From NCBI GenBank assembly GCA_036924085.1, contig JAVGWX010000011.1:36093210-36157209 (forward strand): a stretch of 64,000 nucleotides of DNA, written 5' to 3'. Of this stretch, positions 33,058-43,645 are shown one piece after another. The notes under the pieces were generated by a model. It saw only the letters and a program-made list of their open reading frames with translations. It did not search any database and had not been told where the DNA came from. Source of the DNA: Ariolimax columbianus (taxonomy: Eukaryota; Mollusca; Gastropoda; Stylommatophora; Arionidae). The position numbers and the translations under genes are program-made. The first letter of the stretch is position 1; each line of letters starts with the position of its first letter.

Positions 33058-33831
33058 CGAGGCGTGTTCAACTGAAACCAGACCAAATTGCAACAAGTGA
33101 ACATACGTACGATGCGTATGATGGCGTCACTTCTGGCGTAAAATCACATACCAATCGTCAAGCTTGCAACATTTCATTATCCTCCGACTCGTATTTTCCT
33201 CAGCAGACTGTTGAAAACATAGCGAGTGTGATATGGAATCCGTCCAGGGTTGATCAGCGAGCTGATGATTCGGTTTCTAACAGCCGAAGAATGTCGACCA
33301 GTTGACTTTTATCGTAGAATGCAGGCAGTGTATGGTGACAAAAGTGTGTCGAAGACAACAGTGAAGAACTGGACAACGATGTGTAAAGAAGAACGTGAGT
33401 TAACCCAACAATATGCGCCTGATCTGGCCTCGGACGTGAGTTAACCCAACAATATGCGCCTGACCTGGTCTCGGAAGATCTTTGGTTAACTCACGTCCTT
33501 CTTTAACCATCGTTGTTCAGTTCTTCACTGTCGTCTTCGACGCACTTTTGTAACAATACTTTGTCTGCATTATGCGATGATTGTCAACTGGTCGACATCC
33601 TTCAGCTGTTAGAAACCGAATCACCGCTCGCTGATCAACTCTGGACAGATTCCGTATCACACCTACCATGTTTTCAACAATCTGCTGAGGAAACTTTGAA
33701 TCGGAGGATAATGAAATTGTGCAAACTTGACGGTTGGTATGTGCTGTTCACAGCAGAAGTGACGTTATCATGCGCATCGTACGTGTGCTCACTTGTCACA
33801 GTTTGATCCGGTTTCATGTTAACACGCCTCG
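33058..33831. mobile_element. Foldback element made from two mariner 5' ends
   Basis: A 774-bp inverted repeat. The left end cgaggcgtgttcaactgaaa and right end tttcatgttaacacgcctcg are mirror terminal repeats, and the arms stay about 85% alike by eye for some 360 bp. Each arm encodes the mariner N-terminal helix-turn-helix text (IRFLTAEECRPVDFYRRMQA then VYGDKSV on plus, 33250-33444). The centre holds a direct repeat (gtgagttaacccaacaatat at about 33397 and 33436). No catalytic domain is present, so any mobility would need a transposase in trans. Confidence 0.9.
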
Positions 33832-33839
33832 TTGTCATC

Positions 33840-34675
33840 TCTTCAAACTCTCTACATGTTCTCTACATGGATGTTATGTCTGTCTGGAGTTTCCTTCTCC
33901 ATGTTTTTTATCGTCTGCCTCTATTTACTTTACAAAGTGAATCCAGACTGTCTCCCCATAATGTTAACCCATTTTAACATGTAGTCCGGGGATCCCTTTG
34001 GTGTTGGGAGACCCTCTCAGGGACGTCCGCGAAGGCTTGAAGAAATGTTCGGAGCTTTTACACTTAAACGTAAATATAGAAAAACGAGGTCAGAACTCAG
34101 AATACAAGTTTCTGCCTTTAGCATCGATATAACAAGTCTTGAAAGTGTCAGCATTCTCATTAGAGAAAGAGCACTACAATCTATCTTGACACTGCAGTAG
34201 GACAGTCTTTTAAACCTTGGAGGGTTTACATCCGTGCTCTTGAACTTGGTCGCTACCGACCACTAGTGGACGATTTTAGCTTTCAGGTGGGCGGTAGCAG
34301 AATAATTGAATGAGTGTATTAAAAATTCAGCCTGAGGAAATTATCGCAGAATACCAGCAAACCAAGGGAAGTGCAAACTGTGGGAATCTGTGATTTTACC
34401 GTGGCTGTGAAACATGGAAGTTACCCAACCTCTTGTCCTTCGAGTTGAAATGTTACATCTTCCTTCTTCGTCTGTTCGTTCTCAATCTCCAACTACCAAG
34501 CTCTGAACAGGGCTTTGCAAGTAGTAGGATGTAGTCCGGAGAACGGAATGTGTTGTGTCGCTAGTTTACAGCTTGACTGCGATATTTGCACCTTTCGGTC
34601 CGAAACATCCATCTTCGGCAGGGAAATGTTATAGAACGTGTTCTCAAATGCAGTGGACCTAAAAATAAGAAGAAT
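33840..34675. other. No recognisable gene
   Basis: Mostly unrecognised. The part at about 34445-34640 resembles 29.82-29.9 and 30.8-30.86 kb (ctaccaagctctgaacaggg), so an old dispersed repeat is present. No coding region is supported. Confidence 0.5.
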
Positions 34676-34679
34676 AAAA

Positions 34680-34975
34680 CATTCAGCAAGAGTTAGACAG
34701 AGAGGAGAACTGGTTCATACATTTCATCATGAATAGAAATGGAAATAGTTTGGCCACATCAAAAGACACAACGGCCTTGAGAGCATGGAAGTGGAAGGTA
34801 TGGTGCCTGACAAGAGAGGCAGAGGCAGAGACAGACCAAGAAGGCAATGTCATCAAGATATCAAGGAATGCTTTGGCATGTCTCTGGAGCAGGCTAGAGA
34901 TTTGGCAAGGGATCGATTTTCTATCAGACGGATTGTGATGGGAGCGACTTTCTGCATAGAATATGCTACATGATG
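34680..34975 (+). mobile_element. LINE C-terminal fragment
   Basis: In two overlapping plus frames it reads FGHIKRHNGLESMEVEGMVP then DKRGRGRDRPRRQ and SLEQARDLARDRFSIRRIV, the classic terminal region of an APE-type LINE (GH, RGRP, L-x-x-A-x-DR). It is frameshifted near 34.78 kb. Confidence 0.8.
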
Positions 34976-35329
34976 AATTAAAAATAATAAAAAATACCCA
35001 GACTCAGTGGACGATCGCTGAATGTTCTTCAATTTAAATTTTAGTGGGTTGTAAGGAAAATTTACTCGAATTAAAGTTAAAAAAGCGGGCGCCAGATATA
35101 AAAAAAATTGAAGAGCACTGGTTTAAACAAACGGAAGAGAGTATGGACTGTTGATTACCGGTAAAACTGATTTAGAAGGATAGATTTTCGAAAAATATTG
35201 AATTTACTTACACGAAGTGAGGATACTGATACATAAAGACACAGCCAGATGCATATTGGGCTGTCGTCCAATATCTAGCCGATTTATCATCTAACGACTG
35301 AAAGCAGCACCGTTAAATATTACGATAAT

Positions 35330-37770
35330 ACAGTGCTACGCACCCACTACAGACTATGAAGATTGTGAAATAGATGCAGTCTATGATCAACTTCAGAGTC
35401 TGATAATCGAAACACAAAAATAAGACATATTGATAGTCCAGGGAGATTGGAACGTAAAAATTGGAGAAGATGCAGTCCATGACTGGAGGGGAACATGTGG
35501 CTCATACGGAAACAAAGAAACTAATGACCGGGGCCTCACACTCCTAGAATTTATATACGATGCAATAAGCTGTTGGTGGCAAACACGTTCGGGTATAACA
35601 AGCCGTCTAGACACTGGACGTGGGATAACCAAAACAATGAAGTGCACAGCCTGATTGATTATATACTGGTCCAGAGGATGTTTAGATCGAGCATCAACAC
35701 CGACAAATCGAGAAGTTTCCCCGGAGCGGATATAGGATTACGATCTTGTTATGATGACTATGCGTCTGCGATTGAAGAGAAAGAAGTGACTAGACTAAAG
35801 TTTGACCTGGACAAACTTAAAGATCCAACAATCATCGAAGTGTTCCAATCGAGAGTAGGAGGGAGATTTGTTTCACTTTTGGCTCTCAGAGAGGGACTGG
35901 ATACCGATATAGTAACAGTCTCTTAACTGAGGACTAATAGATACAGCAACAGAGATCCTGTGGTGCCACCAAACAAAAAAGAAGCGATGGGTGAATGAAG
36001 AAATTCTAGACCTTTGTGATAGAAGAAGGTAACTAAAAACCAAAAACATCCACCTGATGAGGTCGGCAGATATACAGAGGTCAAGAAAGCATTACAACAA
36101 AAGATGAGAGAGGCGAAAGAAGCGTAGATATGTGAGAAATGTAGAAACATCGAAGAGAGATAAGACAGACAAGACGCTAATGGAGGTGATCAAATAACTG
36201 GTAACACCAAGACAAGTCAGGAACTTTATGATCCAGGATAAAAGCGACAAGTGCCTTATTGAGGGTAATGACGTTCTGACACGGTGGACAAGTACTGATT
36301 CAAGTTATACAACTATGAGGGATAGAACGAACCTGAGAAAACAATCCCTCTAACACAAACAACTATAGAGAATAACCAACTGATAACGAAGGAAGAGGTA
36401 GCTGCAAACTATATATCTGATTTAGGTGGCCGGCGTGGACAATATACCAGCAGAGTTCTTACAGGCAGGTGGGGAGGTAGTGGTGGAAAGCCTGACACAC
36501 ATCTGCAACAAAATATGGGCGTAACGAAACTGGCCGGACTTATCGACAAAATCAAAAATTATACTGTTACATAACTCTGGAAACATAAAGCTGCGACAAA
36601 ATTACAGAACAATAAGCCTCATTAGCCACCCTAGCAAGGTCATGCTTAGATTAATCCTCGACAGATTGAAACCCAAAGCAGAGACCATCATTGCCAAGGA
36701 GCAAGCAGGGTTCAGACAGGGAAGAAGCTCTACAGAACAGATATTTAATTTAAGGCTGCTAAGCGAGAAATATCTAGAACAACATCAAAAACTGTATCAT
36801 GTGTTTGTTTATTTCAAGAAGGCGTTTGATAGGGTATGGCATAAAGCGATTTGGGCAACCATGAGGATGTATAAAATAAACGGAAATATTATAAAGATCT
36901 TTGAACACCTGTAGAACAAGGCGTCCAGTGCAGTTCTTGTGAATGGGAGGCGAGGAGACTGGTTTCGCAGATCAGTCGGTGTGAGACAGGGTTGTACACT
37001 TTTAAATATATTTTTTCAGTGAGGCACTTGGTGGTCACGTTGGTACTGTCAAGATAGGGGGCCGAACGATTACCAACCTTCGTTTTGCAGATGATATCGA
37101 CGAGTTGGTGAGGCACAGAAGCAGAACTCCACGAATGGGTCAGAAGGCTCGATAAAACAGCTCTTGACTATGCTATGGAGATAAACGCTGGAAAGACAAA
37201 ATGAATGACCAATGTGAGGTGTTGGCCAGAATAGCACAGACAATAGCGGCGCTTGCAAAATCTGGAAAGATAAACGGTTAGCACTATATACTAAAATCAG
37301 ATTAACGCGTACACTGGTCCTGCCAATATTCGTCTATGCTTGTGAGACAGGGACAGTTACAGCTGGTCTGCAGCTAGGGATACAGGCCTTGGAGATGACA
37401 TGTTTCCTAAGGCTCCTAAACGTCACGTACACAGATCGAGTTACAAATGAGGAAATACGAGATAGAACTACAGCATCAATAGGGCCCGTTTGAAGACCTC
37501 TTTACAACTGTCAAAAGAAGGAAACTCGCTTGGTACGGTCACATATCGAAATCAAATGGTCTTGCAAATACAATCTTGCACGGGAAGGTGCAAGGCCGTC
37601 CCAAAAAGAGGTGGGAGGACAACATAATTGAATGGACCAATCTCCGACCAGAGGAGGCACAGGCAGCGGCCGCTGACAGAGAGGGGTGACGTGGTATTGT
37701 GAGGATGTCTTCATGTGTGCCCTAACGACCTCACCGGGTACTGGATGACCTGACCCTGAACCTGAACATT
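35330..37770 (+). mobile_element. Degenerate LINE: endonuclease, RT and C-terminus
   Basis: The plus strand carries, in order: the endonuclease C-terminal half (DILIVQGDWNVKIGEDAVHD then WRGTCGSYGNKETNDRG at 35.42-35.54 kb; NKPSRHWTWDNQNNEVHSLI then DYILVQ at 35.59-35.67 kb), the RT block IIAKEQAGFRQGRSSTEQIF at 36.68-36.74 kb, YFKKAFDRVWH at 36.8 kb, SVGVRQGCTL at 36.98 kb, a degraded FADD (FCR*YR frame; phgc.gatgatatc region at 37.08 kb), then EEIRDRTTASIGP and NGLANTILHGKVQGRPKKRW in the C-terminus. The end is a gacctgaccctgaacctgaa tail. It has many stops and shifts and is inactive. The extreme 5' end is missing. Confidence 0.9.
36642..36914 (+). pseudogene. RT fingers/palm fragment of the 35.3-37.8 kb LINE
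   Basis: A 90-codon open frame with RLILDRLKPKAETIIAKEQA, the GFRQGRSSTEQIF motif and the first palm motif in the form YFKKAFDRVWH. The Asp of FKKAFD is kept. The frame ends at a stop after IFEHL, and the rest of the palm continues beyond it. Confidence 0.8.
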
Positions 37771-37884
37771 AGTGGGCTTCACTTCAATCTGTAAAAACTA
37801 ACTAAAAACTGTTATCAATATGATATTTGTGCTAAATAACTGATAACACTTTCCTAGATTGTGTAAATACTTATATATATATAT

Positions 37885-38145
37885 ATTCCCTTGTTCTCTG
37901 GGTAGTGAGATCTGACTCCCGTGTTCAGTGTCGAGCATGTTTACAATTCATTGGCAGTTGGAAATCGAAAAGAGAAGGCCGTTTCCCGGAAACAATTAAA
38001 GTTAAAAATCTAATTAAAATTCAACATTCTGCCCAAGTTATTTGTACCTTTCATCAGGTGGTTTGTTAATAGCAGCTATAGATGGCGGCTAACTGGCTGC
38101 AGGTCAACTTAGCTCTAGTGTTTACGTCTATTAAGATTGCTCACA
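37885..38145 (+). mobile_element. SINE-B body, plus-strand copy without head
   Basis: Begins ctctgggtagtgagatctga and follows the same order as 32.6 kb: gtgtcgagcatgtt, ggcagttggaaatcgaaaag, ttgtacctttcatcagg, gcagctatagatggcggcta, ctgcaggtcaacttagctct. The tRNA-like head is absent (5' truncation). Confidence 0.8.
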
Positions 38146-38414
38146 GTTTACCGTTGCTTTTTAAACGTTGTCCTGGCCGTTCACAAGCCTTCGTCCCTGG
38201 TACGCTCTCAGCCTCCTATCAGGCGTTTCCAGCTGATGTCTTGAGTGGTTGTCTACTAGGTCGGTCGTCCTCCTTTTCCACCAGCAGATGTGTGTACTAG
38301 TCAGGGGTGGACTCCCTCATTTAGTTTGTCGTAAGTAACCACGCCAGCCAAGGTCGTTGCCATGGTACATGGTAGTGGCGCTGTTATCCACATACAGACT
38401 CTAGAATCTGCTCT

Positions 38415-39435
38415 TTAGCATTGTAAGTAAGAAAGTTTGTAGAGCAATATATCTGATCTTTAACATTCTAAGTAAGAAAGTTTGTAGAGCAATATATCTG
38501 ATCTTTAGCGTTGTAAGTAAGAAAGTTTGTAGAGCAATATATTTGATCTTTAACTTTGTAAGTTAGAAAGTTTGTAGAGCAATATATCTGCTCTTTATCA
38601 TTGTAAGTAAGATAGTTTGTAGAGCAATATATCTGATCTTTAACATTCTAAGTAAGAAAGTTTGTAGAGCAATATATCTGATCTTTAACATTCTAAGTAA
38701 GAAAGTGTGTAGAGCAATATATCTGATCTTTAACATTCTAAGTAAGAAAGTTTGTAGAGCAATATATCTGATCTTTAACATTGTAAGTAAGAAAGTTTGT
38801 AGAGCAATATATCTGATCTTTAACATTGTAAGTAAGAAAGTGTGTAGAGCAATATATCTGATCTTTAACATTGTAAGTAAGAAAGTGTGTAGAGCAATAT
38901 ATCTGATCTTTAACATTGTAAGTAAGAAAGTTTGTAGAGCAATATATCTGATCTTTAACATTGTAAGTAAGAAAGTGTGTAGAGCAATATATCTGATCTT
39001 TAACATTGTAAGTAAGAAAGTGTGTAGAGCAATATATCTGATCTTTAACATTGTAAGTAAGAAAGTGTGTAGAGCAATATATCTGATCTTTAACATTGTA
39101 AGTAAGAAAGTGTGTAAAGCAATACATCTGATCTTTAACATTGTAAGTAATAAAGTTTGTAGAGCAATATATCTCATTTTTAACATTGTAAGTAAGAAAG
39201 TTTGTAGAGCAATATATCTGATCTTTAGCGTTTTAAGTAAGAAAGTGTGTAGAGCAATATATCTGCTCTTTAACATTGTAAGTAAGAAAGTTTGTAGAGC
39301 AATATATTTGATCTTTAACTTTGTAAGTAAGAAAGTTTGTAGAGCAATATATCTAATCTTTAACATTGTAAGTAAGAAAGTTTGTAGAGCAATATATCAC
39401 CTCTTTAACATTGTAGGTAGGATAGTTTGCAAGTC
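38415..39435. repeat. 45-bp minisatellite, about 22 copies
   Basis: Unit of 45 bp: taagtaagaaagtttgtaga then gcaatatatctgatctttaacattg. The central copies (38.70-39.13 kb) are nearly identical and differ mostly at t/g in gtttgt versus gtgtgt. The unit is 15 codons, so frames of 258 (plus) and 267 (minus) codons stay open. Simultaneous opening on both strands argues against a protein. Confidence 0.96.
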
Positions 39436-39769
39436 AAAATATCTACATATGTTAGTGGCTGTTTATAAATCTTTGCCCTGAAAATTTAAGGAATGTCTTA
39501 TTAAGCTTAAATTTGACACATCGCTAATCTATTTTTAATCTAGCGACCACCCAAAGAGACAACACTTCTGCCTTGAAAAGATTTTGAGTTTAGATCACCT
39601 TATTAAAGAAAAAATTAAACCAATTATCAAATGCCTGTATCTTCTTCATCATTATCAAAATGATTTTCTATGAGCATTTGTCTTTTTTTTAAAGATTTTT
39701 AATAAGAAAATTGTATGATGTATCCAAAATAATTGATTAATGCGTAAATGGAACAGGCTGAGTATTCAA

Positions 39770-40025
39770 TCTTTAACTGCCTGCTCCACAGCACAAGCTC
39801 TATGAGAGGGCTCGTCTTGAATCAAATTACAATTTTCAGTTTTCTGGTCACAGTTTTACTTAGTTCAGTGAAGAGATCCGCATAGCACTGTCCATTAGTC
39901 GTGTTGCCGCTAGGAAGGTCGTTTTTCATTAAGACGTCTTTGACGTCCTCAAAAAACTGCGTCATTTTTTCCTGAAGATTTCTGTGCTCTTTGAGTTGAC
40001 AGGTGTTGCTGAGCCCAGGGATTTA
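39770..40025 (-). pseudogene. Mariner transposase core fragment
   Basis: The minus strand reads MTQFFEDVKDVLMKNDLPSG then NTTNGQCYADLF and TELSKTVTRKLK. This is the spacing and wording of the mariner block between catalytic Asp 1 and Asp 2 (F-x-D-x-x-G-x-x-x-x-x-x-LP-x-G-x-T-x-N-x-x-YY-x-x-LL). A frame change is followed by a degraded second-Asp motif (QDEPSHRA). It is a different mariner from the one at 17.5-18.2 kb. Confidence 0.6.
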
Positions 40026-40094
40026 CTTCGCATGATGAAATATTTTTGGATTTGGATGAATACAACTTTCATGTTCATCATGATCATCATCATC

Positions 40095-40395
40095 TTCTAC
40101 CCACTTGTGTTGTTAGACCTCGTGGGTAGGTGTAGTTTTTTTTCGTGTGCCATCTTTGTCGCCGATGTTTTTATCCCCTGTTTCCTCTTACTGACACCAT
40201 CTATCCATCTTTTTCGTGGTCTGCCTTTTGCTCTGCAACTCTGTTGTCTGGTATTGTAGATACGAGCAGCTGGTAGATTTCTTTGCATTCTTTCAGATGT
40301 CCGGAACATTTTATTATCTGCTTTTTATGTATTCCATGTACGGTGTTGCCCCCCAACTTCTGTCTGATTTCTTCGTTTTGTACTCTGTCCAGCCT
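40095..40395 (-). mobile_element. LINE C-terminal remnant bearing the 17-bp array
   Basis: Minus-strand blocks: VTRLDRVQNEE-like text at about 40.37-40.40 kb (same as 386-440), a GATPYMEYIKS stretch, MFRTSERMQRNLPAARIYNT and KGRPRKRWIDGVSK. This is the end of an APE-type LINE. The 17-bp array continues it upstream on the minus strand, and its unit reads in part VTRLS. Confidence 0.75.
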
Positions 40396-41012
40396 TGTTA
40401 CTTCGACAGCCTTGTTACCCCGACAGCCTTGTGACCCCGACAGCCTTGTGACGCCAACAGCCTTGTAACCCCGACAGCCTGGTGACCCTGACAGCCTTGT
40501 GACCCCGACAGCCTTGTAACCCCGACAGCCTTGTGACCCCTACAGCCTTGTAACCTCGACAGCCTTATGACGCCAACAGCCTTGTGACGCCAACAGCCTT
40601 GTGACGCCAACAGCCTTGTGACGCCAACAGCCTTGTGACGCCAACAGCCTTGTGACCCTGACAGCCTTGTAACCCCGACAGCCTTGTAACCCTGACAGCC
40701 TTGTGACCCCTACAGCCTTGTAACCTCGACAGCCTTATGACGCCAACAGCCTTGTGACGCCAACAGCCTTGTGACGCCAACAGCCTTATGACGCCAACAG
40801 CCTTGTGACCCTGACAGCCTTGTAACCCCGACAGCCTTCTGACCCTGACAGCCTTGTGAGCCCGACAGCCTTGTGACGCCAACAGCCTTGTGACACCAAC
40901 AGCCTTGTGACGCCAACAGCATTGTGACCCTGACAGCCTTGTAACCCCGACAGCCTTGTGACCCCGACAGCCTTGTGACCCCGAGAGCCTTGTGACCCCC
41001 GACAGCCTTTCT
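40390..41012. repeat. 17-bp minisatellite
   Basis: About 36 units of cagccttgtgaccccga with gacgccaa, aaccccga and accctgac variants arranged in blocks that recur (the block at 40.49-40.62 kb reappears at 40.70-40.80 kb), which indicates segmental duplication inside the array. Seventeen is not a multiple of three, so the frames rotate. Confidence 0.96.
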
Positions 41013-41455
41013 CAATCACCTCAAATCGCATACCATGATTTTTTCTTTCTTGTGCCTGGATGAGTCTATGTCTGGCACTGGTAGCATAGCGTTGGTATAA
41101 AAATATTATTGATCAGCTATCTCTTTGTCTCCATTGGAATGTGTTTCTGTCTTAGTAATGATGAGACCTAATAGAAATACCGCATTAGCTTATTTTGTTC
41201 TTGATATCCTCCTCCCCAGCTTATTGTGTGAACACGCTGTCCAAGTATTTGAATTCTCTGATCGTTTATGTACTTTTTACCTGTATATGTAGTATGTTAT
41301 CAATTTTGTTGATTTTTATTGTCTCAGTCTTCGCAGTGCTAATCCTCATGTTTGTAACTCTCATCTTCTACTATTTTCTCTGAATGATCCTGTTTGTGTG
41401 TCCTTCAACTCTCATTGACTGCTGCTCACATGGAACTCAAAGGGTACTCACTTTT
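41013..41455. other. No recognisable gene
   Basis: A short hydrophobic frame (41195-41383, 62 codons, rich in I, L, F and V) is present but has no supporting features. Sequence just right of the array (tcaatcacctcaaatcgcat) may belong to the minus-strand LINE. Confidence 0.45.
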
Positions 41456-41459
41456 TATA

Positions 41460-41755
41460 TGTTTAGTTGGGGAGGAAGACTTACGTCTGGTCAGATAAAG
41501 TATACTGATCAGACATGTTAGTCAGGGTCAGACAAAACATACTGGCCAAGAACCTCACCTCGACTTCCAAGTAGCCCTCCCTGGAAATGGGCTGTTTTCA
41601 GACAAGCATAGCACACTCGCCTGGAGGATTCCGGCTCACCTTCATCAGCACGCTCGATATGCGAGGAAAGCTACTGCAACCCGCCACTTAACGTTCTTTT
41701 CAGGGCTCACAAAAGCGTAACCTATTCATTGTGTGCATTCGCAAACAAGAACAAC
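41460..41755 (+). mobile_element. Repeat family D, plus-strand copy
   Basis: Carries gatcagacatgttagtcagg, ccaagaacctcacctcgact, gggctgttttcagac, catcagcacgctcgatatgc, ccgccacttaacgttctttt and a cattgtgtgcattcgcaaac end with an aacaagaacaact tail. Confidence 0.82.
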
Positions 41756-41909
41756 TATTTTTGTGTTTGCTCGGAAAAATGATACTAATTGTTTTTTAAC
41801 TAAGTATAACTGCACTAGATATCTCCGCAATCATCATTTTTCGATACTGGTCAATGATTTTCTTTCCTTTTTTCTACATTTCCATCATTGTACTCTGAGG
41901 TAGGTCGTC

Positions 41910-42545
41910 CATATCTTGAAAGATCAGCCCCTAAATGATCTAAGATCAGTATTCTATCAACTATGCCAGCAGTCTAAACCCAGAAGAATCGTCCCATCCC
42001 ACTGTAACATTCAAGGCAAAGAGGAGGCAGACAGACTGGCGAAAGGAAATGGAAAGTTACCACAACCAGATTCAAGTGTGACCTACAAAGAGTCCAAAAG
42101 GTATATTGGGGCCAGATATATGGACACATCTGAAACAAAACAAACTGGCTACACACACAAAAATGAAGCTTGTTACCAGTTGAACAGAAGAGAGCAGGGG
42201 GTGGTCTTCAGAATCCGCACAGACCACAACAGACTGAGGTACCACCTATTCAATAAACGGAAGATAGGTGCTACTGACGAATGCTCTTGTGGTATTGGAA
42301 AAATTACATCTGAAAATCTGCTGCAAAATTTCCCGACCTACGAGGACCAGAGAAAGCACATATGGCCATCATCAGTGGCAACACTAGACAAGCTCTATGG
42401 CAGTATCGACATCCTCAGTATGACCGCTGCTTTCTTTGAACAAATTCAAGTCGACGTCTTACAGAGTAAAAAAAACAGAAGAAAAGGAAAGATCATCAAC
42501 AATTTAGCGGTCACACTTAAACTGTATACATCAATATTTTACTGA
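41910..42545 (+). pseudogene. RNase H/CCHC end of an I-like LINE, 5'-truncated
   Basis: A 209-codon frame similar to the 14.9-16.6 kb LINE: LNDLRSVFYQLCQQSKPRRI, then VPSHCNIQGKEEADRLAK (last RNase H block, intact Asp), ARYM, RREQGVVFRIRTDHN, the Cys/His motif ECSCGIGKITSENLLQNF (His and last Cys changed) and the FFEQIQVDV end. The first three RNase H catalytic residues are missing through truncation. The start ATG is not a natural start. The tail region is A-rich (taaaaaaaacagaag). Confidence 0.85.
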
Positions 42546-42834
42546 CTTTAACGAAAGCCAGGAATAATGAAACACTGTTTCCATCTTCCAGTGTATTTGT
42601 TGTTTCAAGAATTTCATCAAGGTCTGACTTCAGACCTATCCATTTTGTTGAAGCTACAAATTCATTCATAAGGTTATTTGCACGGCAGGAATACTCACTG
42701 CAGAAAAAAATCAACAGAATTCACAGATGCAGACCAAATAGGAGAAACTTTAAAAGTGCCGAATACAGGGCTAGTTACATCAAGACACAAACCGTCTAAT
42801 GATGTCGCCACCATCTTTTGTGATGGGCAACTAA

Positions 42835-43015
42835 TTAAATAGTTATCTAACTAACATATTAACAAACTACCTTATTAACTAACTTACTAACTTTCTGACT
42901 AATTAACTTACTAATTAACTTACTAACTTACCTACTTACTAATTAACTTACTTACCTACACCTACTTACTAATTAACTAACTAACTTGTGCACTAGCTAA
43001 CTAATTATACAATTA
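42835..43015. repeat. AACTTACTAACT-type simple repeat, left block
   Basis: Irregular taactaac/cttactaa units over about 180 bp, lying on one side of the SINE-C copy. Confidence 0.9.
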
Positions 43016-43029
43016 AGTTATTGCCCATT

Positions 43030-43330
43030 GTAAAGCGATGATGGCTACAACATCAGACGATCTTGTCTTAATAATGTGATGTTCTCTGTACTTGGATTAT
43101 AGTGAGGAAGAAACTGCGCTGGTCATCAATCTCACTCTTATCCCGAGTTACCTTGGATCAGTGGCAAGACTATTGGTCGAGACGACTGGAGGTAACTCGA
43201 GGTGCAGACACTCTGGTCTTGCCTCCCGTGAGACCAGAGTCGCTTGAAACCTGCGGGATTCGATCACCCACCGTTTCCGTTCATCACTGGGAGAGGCGAA
43301 TGCCTTAACATCTAGACTACAGCCACCCCC
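43030..43330 (-). mobile_element. SINE-C copy between two AACTA arrays
   Basis: Minus-strand match to 6848-7110: head GGTGGCTGTAGTCTAGATGT (A box partly changed), B box GGTGATCGAATCCC at about 43255-43268, the gtgagaccagag..cctcccgtgagaccagag hairpin segment, and aacatcagacgatc...ttaataatgtgatg at the end. Flanked on both sides by AACTA-type arrays. Confidence 0.82.
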
Positions 43331-43645
43331 ATTTACTAACTAACTAACTAAATTACTAAAAAACTAACCAACTTATTAACTTACTAACAAACTAACTAAC
43401 TAATTTACTTACTTACTAACTAACTAACTTACTAACTAACTTACTAAATAACTAACTTACCAATAAACTAACTAACTTACTAACTTAATAACAAACTATT
43501 TAACTAATTTACTTACTAACTAACTTACTAACCAACTAACTAACTTACCAACTTACTAACCAATTAACTAACTTACTAACTTACTAACAAACTAATTAAC
43601 TAACTAACTAACTAACTTACGTACTAACTAACTAACCTATCTCAC
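43331..43645. repeat. AACTTACTAACT-type simple repeat, right block
   Basis: About 315 bp of taactaacttactaac-like units. Together with the left block it encloses the SINE-C insertion. Confidence 0.92.

Noticed and set aside
38563..39481. Paired 258- and 267-codon frames in the 45-bp array
   Set aside because: Sense and antisense frames are both open because a 15-codon unit lacks stops. No homology or codon bias supports coding.
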